This document shows positions 1-6,225 of a DNA stretch of 12,272 bases, piece by piece; within the stretch, counting starts at the first letter, position 1, and every line of letters begins with the position of its first letter. The DNA comes from Candidatus Cloacimonadota bacterium. GTDB taxonomy: Bacteria; Cloacimonadota; Cloacimonadia; Cloacimonadales; Cloacimonadaceae. Under the pieces are notes generated by a model. It ran no database searches, was not told the DNA's origin, and saw only the letters and a program-made list of their open reading frames with translations. The position numbers and the translations under genes were made by a program. Location: positions 1-12,272 of the forward strand of contig VGPI01000042.1 of assembly GCA_016875595.1 (NCBI GenBank), in the 5' to 3' direction.

Positions 1-1
1 G

Positions 2-1345
2 GACCGGATGGAGATCATTGACACCGTCAGACATGCCGGTCTGCGAGGACGTGGTGGCGCTGGTTTCAGTACCGGACTGAAATGGCAGTTTGCCTATAAT
101 GCTCAATCAGAAAAGAAATACGTGGTTTGCAACGCCGATGAAGGCGATCCGGGTGCCTTTATGGACCGGAGCATTCTTGAAGGTGATCCGCATGCCATCA
201 TCGAAGGAATGATCATTGGCGCTTTTGCCATGGGTGCGGACGAGGGTTACATCTACTGCCGTGCCGAATATCCGCTGGCGATCAAACACCTGATCAAAGC
301 CATTGCCGATGCCGAAGCGCGGGGCTATCTCGGTAAAAACATCATGGGTATGGAATATTCCTTTGAATTGCATATCAAGGAAGGCGCCGGTGCTTTCGTC
401 TGCGGTGAGGAAACCGCTCTGATGCAATCCATAGAAGGCAAGCGCGGGATGCCGACCATCCGTCCGCCCTTCCCCGCGGTGAAGGGACTTTGGGGCAAAC
501 CAACCAATATCAACAATGTGGAGACCTGGGCAAATATCCCCTGGATCATCACTCATGGCGCCGAGGCATTTACCAGATTCGGCACTGAAAAGTCGCCGGG
601 GACGAAGGTCTTTGCGTTGGCGGGAAAGATCGCCAACAGCGGATTGATCGAGGTTCCAATGGGGATCACCATCCGTGACGTGATCTATAAGGTCGGGGGT
701 GGAATGAAGACCGAGCTGCCTTTCAAGGCGGTTCAGCTCGGCGGTCCTTCCGGTGGCTGTATCCCGGAATCCTTGCTCGATACGATCGTGGATTATGACT
801 CTATCACTCAGACCGGGGCGATCATGGGCTCCGGTGGTATGGTGGTGATGGATCAGGGCTCCTGCATGGTCGATATCGCCCGCTTCTTCTTGAATTTTAC
901 GCAGAATGAGTCCTGTGGCAAATGCACCTTCTGCCGGATCGGCACCCGCCGGATGCTGGAGATTCTGACCGATATTACCGAAGGCAGAGGCACACCCGAA
1001 GATATCGCCAAACTGGAGGAACTGGCGGTCAATATCATCAAGGGTTCGTTGTGTGGCTTGGGTCAGACCGCACCCAATCCGGTGCTGACCACCCTGCGCT
1101 ATTTCCGGGACGAATACCTCGCCCATATCAATGAGAAACGCTGTCCAGCCGGTGTCTGCACTACGCTCCTGCGCTATGAGATCAATGCGGAGAAATGTAT
1201 CGGTTGCACTGCCTGTGCTCGCAAATGTCCGGTCAATTGCATCAGCGGATCGGTCAAGCAGCTGCATGTCATCGACCAGGAGAAGTGCACCAAGTGCGGC
1301 GCTTGTCTCACCACCTGTAAGTTTGATGCGGTCATAAAGGCATAG
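2..1345 (+). CDS. NuoF/HydB-like NADH-binding flavoprotein subunit (5' end cut by window edge)
   Basis: This is the NADH- and FMN-binding subunit of a soluble NuoF/HydB/HndC/StnB-type complex. The reading frame is open to the left edge and the family normally has an N-terminal thioredoxin-like [2Fe-2S] domain, so the ATG at position 8 is internal and the gene starts outside. Counting from that Met, the FMN/NADH site shows GLRGRGGAGF (11-20), CNADEGDPGAF (41-51) and GAGAFVCGEETAL (126-138). An SLBB-like region follows at about 205-270. The NuoF [4Fe-4S] ligands are C303, C306, C309 and C349. The C-terminus adds a 2[4Fe-4S] ferredoxin domain (C397, C400, C403, C407; C427, C430, C433, C437), which complex I NuoF lacks but bifurcating hydrogenase and transhydrogenase subunits have. 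In those families it oxidises or reduces NAD(H) in the cytoplasm and passes electrons to the partner encoded next. A NuoE-like subunit gene would be expected just upstream, outside the window. Family assignment is very secure; the exact complex is inferred from the neighbour. Confidence 0.95.
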   Translation, partial: DRMEIIDTVRHAGLRGRGGAGFSTGLKWQFAYNAQSEKKYVVCNADEGDPGAFMDRSILEGDPHAIIEGMIIGAFAMGADEGYIYCRAEYPLAIKHLIKAIADAEARGYLGKNIMGMEYSFELHIKEGAGAFVCGEETALMQSIEGKRGMPTIRPPFPAVKGLWGKPTNINNVETWANIPWIITHGAEAFTRFGTEKSPGTKVFALAGKIANSGLIEVPMGITIRDVIYKVGGGMKTELPFKAVQLGGPSGGCIPESLLDTIVDYDSITQTGAIMGSGGMVVMDQGSCMVDIARFFLNFTQNESCGKCTFCRIGTRRMLEILTDITEGRGTPEDIAKLEELAVNIIKGSLCGLGQTAPNPVLTTLRYFRDEYLAHINEKRCPAGVCTTLLRYEINAEKCIGCTACARKCPVNCISGSVKQLHVIDQEKCTKCGACLTTCKFDAVIKA

Positions 1346-1347
1346 GA
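1343..1347 (+). promoter_or_regulatory. Ribosome binding site that fixes the start of the fusion gene
   Basis: The stop codon of the NuoF-like gene (TAG, 1343-1345) overlaps the motif TAGGAG. GGAG at 1344-1347 lies 8 bases before ATG at 1356, which is ideal spacing. The GTG at 1350 begins only 2 bases after it, too close to be used. The overlap suggests translational coupling of the two subunits. Confidence 0.75.
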
Positions 1348-1355
1348 GCGTGGAA

Positions 1356-4300
1356 ATGAAACAGATAGAAGTAATCTTGAACGGAAAGAAGATCGTTACC
1401 GAAGCCGGAATCACGATATTGGAACTGGCACGGCGCGAAGGGATCGAGATCCCCACGCTCTGCCACGACGAAGAGCTCAAGCCCTATGGCTCCTGCTGGG
1501 TCTGTGCGGTGGAAGTGAAAGGCAGGCGGGGATTTGTAACCTCCTGTGGTACTTATCTGGGTGCCGGCATGGAGATCACCACTGATAATGAAGAGATCAT
1601 CAAAGCCCGGAAGATGGCGCTGGAACTGCTCATCTCCAATCACTATGCCGATTGTGAAGCGCCCTGCAAGATCGCCTGTCCGGATCATGTGGATGTCCAG
1701 GCATACGTTTCCCTGATCGCCAATGGTCAGTATCATGAGGCGGTCAAGGTGATCAAGGACACCCTGCCGATGCCTTTGTCCATCGGACGGGTCTGCCCTG
1801 CCTTTTGTGAAAAGGAATGCCGTCGGCAGATCGTGGAGGAGCCCATCGCCATTCGTCAGTTGAAACGCTTCTGTGCGGATGAGGATCTCAATGATGCCTG
1901 GAATTATATCCCGGAGCGCTTGCCCGACAAAGGTAAGAAGGTTGCCATCATTGGTGGCGGACCATCCGGCTTGACCTGTGGTTATTACCTGTCCAATAAT
2001 GGTTTTGCGGTTACGGTGTTTGAGGCATCACCTCAGGCAGGTGGCTGGCTGCGTTATGGCATCCCTGAATACCGCCTGCCCAAAGACATACTGGATAGAG
2101 AGATAGAACTGATGTGCGCCAATGGAATGCAGATCAGATACAATACGCCGGTCGGTGAGGGCATTACTCTCAAACAATTGAGCCGGGACTATGATGCCGT
2201 CTATATCGCCATCGGTGCCCAGAAAGCTGTGCCCATGCCGGTCAAAGGCAGTGACCTGACCGGCTGCTATTTGGGCGTGGATTTCCTGAAAGCGTATGCC
2301 CGGGGTAATACACCTCCCATCGGCAAACGCGTCGCCATCGTCGGCGGTGGCAATACCGCCATCGATTGTGCCCGAACCTCACTGCGGCTGGGCAGCCAGG
2401 TGACCATCATCTATCGCAGAACCAAAGAGGAAATGCCGGCAGAACCATTTGAGATCGCTGCCTCCGAACATGAGGGCATCCGCTTCCTCTACCTGACCAA
2501 TCCGGTGGAATATAAAGGTGAAAACGGTGTCCTCAGGGAAGTGGTGCTGGAAAAGATGAAACTGGGTGAACCGGATTCCAGCGGCAGACGTCGTCCCGAG
2601 CCAACCCACGAGTATTTTGTCGAACCATTTGATGCCATCATTGCCGCCATCTCGCAGGTGCCGGAAGTGGATATCTTTGCCCGTGAAGAGAACTATGCCG
2701 GGGATACGATCCTGCCGATCAGCCGCTGGCAGACCGCCATCGTGGATCAGAATACCATGCACACCGGACTGGGTAATGTCTTTGCCGGTGGTGATTTCCA
2801 GCGTGGGGCAGCCACTGCCATCGAAGCCATTGCGGATGGAAAGATCGCCGCCCAAGCCATTGACAGGTACCTCCTGGGCATGCCCTTAACGGCTGATAAG
2901 CCCCGCTTTGATGCCAAGAAAGGCAAAAAGGTGAAGGACATCACAGCCGAGGAGTACCAGGACTTTGCCAGAATCGAACGGGTTCCCATGCCGGAGATTA
3001 CTGTTACGCAGGCACAGAGCAGCTTTGAAGAAGTGGAGACCGGTTATCCCGAGCCGGATGCGGTCAGGGAAGCCGGACGCTGTCTGGAATGCGGCTGCCA
3101 GGTCAATGAGACCTGCGCCCTGCGCCAGTACTGTACCGATCATGACATCGTACCGGATAGGTTCAGCGGCAGCATTGCCAAACATCCCATCGACCACAGC
3201 CATCCCTTTATCCAGCGCGATGCCAATAAGTGTATCAATTGTGGCAGATGCATTCGCACCTGTGCCGAGATCCAGGGTGCGGCGGTACTGGGCTACATCT
3301 ATCGTGGTTTCCCGACTGTGGTAGCGCCGGAATTTGGCATGTCCCTGACCGATACCGGGTGCGAGAGTTGCGGTAAGTGCATTGCGGTCTGTCCAGTGGG
3401 CGCATTGGTTGAGCGAAACCTCTATTACAAGATGAATCCTTTGACCAAAGACGAATGCATCCAGAATTGCGGTATCTGCGGCACCGGTTGTGTGATCAAG
3501 ACCGAGACGCAGACCACCCGGATCACCCGGATCACCACTCCCGAAAAGGACGAGAGGGATGCCTTCAATGGCAGAAATCTCTGTTTCAAAGGACGTTTCG
3601 GCTGGCAGGTACTGCTCCAGCATGACCGTCTGACTGAGCCCATGCGCAAGACCCCCAACGGCTGGCAAGCCATTTCCTGGCAGGAAGCGACCAAGCTGAT
3701 CTCTGAAAGATCCTCCGGCGTAACCAAGCGATTCGAGATCTCGCCCTTTGTCACGCTGGAAGAGTTGCTGATGCTCCAGAGCGCTGCCCAATCCCAGAAT
3801 GCCTCCTTCGGCATCTGTGGTTACAAACCGCGCTTTGATGACGCCCTGCTCGACCGGTCACCCAAAACGGTTGCCTATCAGCAATTGGACGCCTATGACG
3901 AATACGTGGTGGTCGGAGAGATCAATCACACCTTGCGAACCATCCTCCGCCTCAGACAGAATGATGGCAGGAAACTGATCCTCATCAATCCACCGGAAGC
4001 CGGGTTCAACCGTTTTGCCGATACCATCCTGAGTTCGTTGGATCACTTAGAACCGAATGATAGACAGCTCTTTATCTATAACCTGAACCGCAGTAGCGAA
4101 GAAGACGCCTGGCAGGTCTGGCAGAAAGCAGCTGCTATCGATCCATCAGGCAAAAACGTCCTGTGCACCTCAGATTTTCCCAATCTAACCGGTCTGTTGG
4201 TAGTGGCGTCCACCACAGACTGTGAGCAGGATGTCCGGTTCATCTATAGTATCGGTGCCTATCCAGGTCAAAGGTCGCTTCAGGAGAACGACCCTACGAT

Positions 4301-4712
4301 TGCCGGGAATAGCCCTGCCTTCAAAGTTGCTGCCGTATATTATCTGGATCCCAATGCTCCGGTCGATCTGCTGTTGCCTGCTCCCTCATACCTTGAAACA
4401 ACCGGAATTGCGCTGGCGAATGACGGCATCATCACTCGTTATCATAACCCTGCCCGATCAGATATGATCAATCATCTGATGAAGCTGTATTATGAACTGG
4501 GCTGGATCCATCCGAACACCGCCGAGGTCAATTTCTGGACACTGCAGTGTCAGGAATTGCTCCACCAATTGACGGAGCATAAACCTTTGAAATGGAATGA
4601 GATGTCGATCGATCCCGCCTTATTGGACAGGGATATTCATCCTGCTGATTCACAAATCACCCGCAAGATCGACGAGTTGTATAAACTGAGGAGGATCCGA
4701 AGCTGGTTCTGA
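1356..4712 (+). CDS. NuoG-GltD/NfnB fusion: Stn-type transhydrogenase large subunit (probable)
   Basis: This is an iron-sulfur flavoprotein of about 1118 residues built from several families. Residues 1-90 are a NuoG/HydA-type [2Fe-2S] domain (C36, C47, C50, C64). Residues 96-175 are a GltD-type N-terminal Fe-S domain (C100, C104, C108; C147, C151, C155). Residues about 193-510 are the FAD/NADPH module: GGGPSG (200-205), GGGNTA (330-335), arginines R340, R344, R354 and R355 placed as in NADPH-binding GltD proteins, and NVFAGGD (474-480). Next come a Cys-rich linker (C576-C593) and a two-cluster ferredoxin (C626, C629, C632, C636; C669, C672, C675, C679). Then a molybdopterin-oxidoreductase Fe4S4 motif follows (C705, C708, C712, C743), and a divergent NuoG-like tail to the end. 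Neither H-cluster motif of [FeFe] hydrogenase is present. Paired with the NuoF-like subunit, this matches the logic of the Stn transhydrogenases described from Sporomusa, which couple NADH and reduced ferredoxin to NADP+ reduction. That function is inferred. An alternative is an NADPH-linked partner of a formate dehydrogenase. The start is ATG 1356, because GGAG lies 8 bases before it. Confidence 0.88.
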   Translation: MKQIEVILNGKKIVTEAGITILELARREGIEIPTLCHDEELKPYGSCWVCAVEVKGRRGFVTSCGTYLGAGMEITTDNEEIIKARKMALELLISNHYADCEAPCKIACPDHVDVQAYVSLIANGQYHEAVKVIKDTLPMPLSIGRVCPAFCEKECRRQIVEEPIAIRQLKRFCADEDLNDAWNYIPERLPDKGKKVAIIGGGPSGLTCGYYLSNNGFAVTVFEASPQAGGWLRYGIPEYRLPKDILDREIELMCANGMQIRYNTPVGEGITLKQLSRDYDAVYIAIGAQKAVPMPVKGSDLTGCYLGVDFLKAYARGNTPPIGKRVAIVGGGNTAIDCARTSLRLGSQVTIIYRRTKEEMPAEPFEIAASEHEGIRFLYLTNPVEYKGENGVLREVVLEKMKLGEPDSSGRRRPEPTHEYFVEPFDAIIAAISQVPEVDIFAREENYAGDTILPISRWQTAIVDQNTMHTGLGNVFAGGDFQRGAATAIEAIADGKIAAQAIDRYLLGMPLTADKPRFDAKKGKKVKDITAEEYQDFARIERVPMPEITVTQAQSSFEEVETGYPEPDAVREAGRCLECGCQVNETCALRQYCTDHDIVPDRFSGSIAKHPIDHSHPFIQRDANKCINCGRCIRTCAEIQGAAVLGYIYRGFPTVVAPEFGMSLTDTGCESCGKCIAVCPVGALVERNLYYKMNPLTKDECIQNCGICGTGCVIKTETQTTRITRITTPEKDERDAFNGRNLCFKGRFGWQVLLQHDRLTEPMRKTPNGWQAISWQEATKLISERSSGVTKRFEISPFVTLEELLMLQSAAQSQNASFGICGYKPRFDDALLDRSPKTVAYQQLDAYDEYVVVGEINHTLRTILRLRQNDGRKLILINPPEAGFNRFADTILSSLDHLEPNDRQLFIYNLNRSSEEDAWQVWQKAAAIDPSGKNVLCTSDFPNLTGLLVVASTTDCEQDVRFIYSIGAYPGQRSLQENDPTIAGNSPAFKVAAVYYLDPNAPVDLLLPAPSYLETTGIALANDGIITRYHNPARSDMINHLMKLYYELGWIHPNTAEVNFWTLQCQELLHQLTEHKPLKWNEMSIDPALLDRDIHPADSQITRKIDELYKLRRIRSWF

Positions 4713-4716
4713 CCGC

Positions 4717-5721
4717 TCAGCAGCTATCCTCCCAGCTGACAACCTGGTTTTTACCATTACGCTTTCCGATGTAAAGCGCTTGGTCGGCTTTGGACAGCAG
4801 TTCGTCGCGGGAGAAATTTTCGTTTTGATAGCTGAATCCGATGGTGACAGTCAGTGGAATAGTATGATCTTTGAAGATTATTCTGGCTTTCTCTACCGTG
4901 CGGCGGATGCGGTCCATGACTATTTTGGCTCCGGCACAGGTGGTTTCCGGAAAAAGCAGAATAAACTCTTCACCACCCCAGCGGCCTACATAGTCAGTGG
5001 AACGTAAGCTTTCCAGCAGGATAGTGGATATGGTTTTGAGCACCTGATCGCCGCAGTCGTGTCCATATGTGTCATTGATGCGCTTAAAATTATCCAGATC
5101 AGCGATGGCGATGGCGAATCCCCGTTTCGTACGATATGTTCTTTTTACTTCGGTGGCGATCAGTTCTTCCATCACCCGGCGGTTGTAGAGGTTGGTCAGT
5201 TCATCGCGTCGCGCCAGCCTTTCTAATCTTTTATAAGCCTCCATCAATTCCTGATTAGTCCTGTTCACCGTTTCATAAGCCAATGCCAGATCTTCATTTA
5301 CTTTGTGCAGTTGGTCGTTCAGATCGATCTGCTTCTGTTCCGCTTTGACTTCCCGGTCTATATTGATGAAGATCCCCAGCACACCTACCACCGAGCCGTT
5401 TTCATCCATGATCGGGGATACATTCAGATCTGCCCAGAATAAACAACCATCTTTTGCCTTGTATTGCCGGGTTTTACGAAAGCTCTGCAAATCCAGATTG
5501 ATCAATCTCTGATAGTTGTCAGCGCTTTCTTCCAACGCTTCTTCGTGGGTGATATCCACAATGTTCAGACCCATTGCCTCGGTTTCGGTATAGCCCATAA
5601 ACGAGCACCAAGCCCGGTTCACAACGATGAATCGTCCTGCCGGATCGGTTACACCGATGGCTACGATAGCACTTTCAACAATCTTCTGATACAAGTCTTC
5701 CTTGGGTATAATAGCTTCCAT
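4717..5721 (-). CDS. PAS-GGDEF diguanylate cyclase
   Basis: This 334-residue protein should make cyclic di-GMP from two GTP. Residues about 8-120 form a PAS sensor domain, including a PAC-like FWADLNVSPIMDENG stretch (95-109). Residues about 125-170 are a charged, probably coiled-coil linker. Residues about 171-330 are the GGDEF domain: DELTNLYNRR (173-182), metal-binding D208 in ADLDNFKRIND, and an intact GGEEF active-site loop (249-253). An RxxD inhibitory site (R240-D243) lies upstream at the usual spacing, so product feedback inhibition is likely. There is no signal peptide or membrane segment, so it should be cytosolic and sense a soluble or redox/ligand cue through PAS; the ligand cannot be read from sequence. 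ATG 5719-5721 is preceded by GGAGG with a short 4-base spacer. The gene converges on the fusion gene with only 4 bases between stops and appears monocistronic. Confidence 0.95.
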   Translation of the reverse strand: MEAIIPKEDLYQKIVESAIVAIGVTDPAGRFIVVNRAWCSFMGYTETEAMGLNIVDITHEEALEESADNYQRLINLDLQSFRKTRQYKAKDGCLFWADLNVSPIMDENGSVVGVLGIFINIDREVKAEQKQIDLNDQLHKVNEDLALAYETVNRTNQELMEAYKRLERLARRDELTNLYNRRVMEELIATEVKRTYRTKRGFAIAIADLDNFKRINDTYGHDCGDQVLKTISTILLESLRSTDYVGRWGGEEFILLFPETTCAGAKIVMDRIRRTVEKARIIFKDHTIPLTVTIGFSYQNENFSRDELLSKADQALYIGKRNGKNQVVSWEDSC

Positions 5722-5725
5722 TAAA

Positions 5726-5730
5726 CCTCC
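5726..5730 (-). promoter_or_regulatory. Ribosome binding site of the diguanylate cyclase gene
   Basis: On the minus strand a strong GGAGG is followed by TTTA and then ATG at 5721. The 4-base spacer is shorter than usual, but no better start is near: the PAS domain begins only a few residues in, so this ATG must be close to the true start. Confidence 0.6.
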
Positions 5731-5805
5731 AGATACAACGGAAATGGCTGGTTGCTTAGCTCACGGGTCTGTCTGTTTTCCGCAGTAATCCTGAGCTATT
5801 GCATC

Positions 5806-5811
5806 TGTCAA
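5806..5811 (-). promoter_or_regulatory. Possible -35 element upstream of the diguanylate cyclase gene
   Basis: A perfect TTGACA occurs on the minus strand about 85 bases upstream of the cyclase ATG, directly after a T-rich run. No convincing -10 hexamer is seen 16-18 bases downstream, so this is only a candidate and the sigma-70-like consensus may not apply to this organism. Confidence 0.2.
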
Positions 5812-5957
5812 CAAAAAAACACGGTTGCTGTGAAACCATATTCCAAATAGGTGCCGATCTCAATTCCTGGCACTTTCAATTAGCGCTTATATGGCAAAGG
5901 CGGTATCACCATCATACCCACCATCAATGAGATCGAAGATCCATCAGTTGCAGCATT

Positions 5958-6107
5958 CTACTGCTCAGGAAAAAGCCCGTAGTATCCAAAAGGATTGATC
6001 CAGAACCGTGATTTGCTGATGGCACTGCTGTGGTCACGGCTTTCGTTGGTGATCTCTGCTATGTGATCGGGCGGAGTTTGCGAGTTGAGTCGCTGAAGGA
6101 TAGCCAT
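5958..6107 (-). other. Doubtful 49-codon ORF in the intergenic region
   Basis: An ATG at 6107 opens 49 codons ending in TAG at 5958. The peptide begins MAILQRLNSQ and ends INPFGYYGLFPEQ. I recognise no family, there is no clear Shine-Dalgarno sequence before the ATG, and there is no signal peptide or membrane segment. It covers an inverted repeat (6006-6039), and its sense could equally be that of an intergenic repeat read by accident. I consider it more likely noncoding than a gene. Confidence 0.12.
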
Positions 6108-6120
6108 CTTACGATATCTA

Positions 6121-6172
6121 CCGTCTTATCTTCTGGAAGATCCCAAGGGATTAGAGGTAAACCTCTCGACGG
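6121..6172. repeat. Nested palindrome cluster (possible structured element)
   Basis: Within 52 bases there are four inverted repeats. The outer arms are CCGTC (6121-6125) and GACGG (6168-6172). Inside them are ATCTTCTGGAAGAT (6128-6141), ATCCCAAGGGAT (6140-6151) and AGAGGTAAACCTCT (6153-6166). The first two inner palindromes share two bases, so both cannot form fully at once; with slight trimming a three-armed fold closed by the outer stem is possible. It begins about 54 bases after the carboxypeptidase stop codon in the direction of its transcription. No U-run follows on the minus strand, so it is not a standard intrinsic terminator. It could be a 3' mRNA-stabilising structure, a REP/BIME-like intergenic repeat, or a set of DNA operator sites. 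Confidence 0.4.
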
Positions 6173-6225
6173 AAAAGACATGGATAAAGGGTGGATCATC
6201 GATATCTTTGATAGTGAAATGGAGA

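Larger units (their letters stand above)
5722..6225. other. 504-base intergenic region without a convincing gene
   Basis: This region lies between the starts of the cyclase transcript and the end of the carboxypeptidase gene, both on the minus strand. It holds the cyclase 5' leader, a weak stem (AGGTGCC 5849-5855 with GGCACTT 5869-5875, one G-U pair), an inverted repeat CCGTGA/TCACGG (6006-6011 and 6034-6039), a doubtful 49-codon minus-strand ORF, and a palindrome cluster at 6121-6172. No T-tract terminator, tRNA, or recognisable protein family was found on either strand. The density of inverted repeats is higher than in the short gaps elsewhere in the window. Confidence 0.6.

Noticed and set aside
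1350..1358. GTG at 1350 as start of the fusion gene
   Set aside because: GGAG ends only 2 bases before it, whereas ATG 1356 has the proper 8-base spacing.
107..1480. Long minus-strand ORF (457 codons) opposite the NuoF-like gene
   Set aside because: It lies antisense to a strongly conserved gene, has no recognisable domain, and is the kind of open frame that codon bias produces opposite real genes.
2886..3791. 301-codon minus-strand ORF opposite the fusion gene
   Set aside because: It mirrors the ferredoxin-containing part of the fusion protein, whose cysteine motifs are plainly the coding sense; no family resemblance.
1356..4712. [FeFe] hydrogenase catalytic subunit (HydA)
   Set aside because: The N-terminal iron-sulfur layout is HydA-like, but the H-cluster cysteine motifs are absent and a GltD module and MopB-like tail are present instead.
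4721..4738. Small stem CAGCT/AGCTG as a bidirectional terminator between the convergent genes
   Set aside because: Only five pairs, inside the cyclase coding region, and the nearest T-run is about ten bases away.
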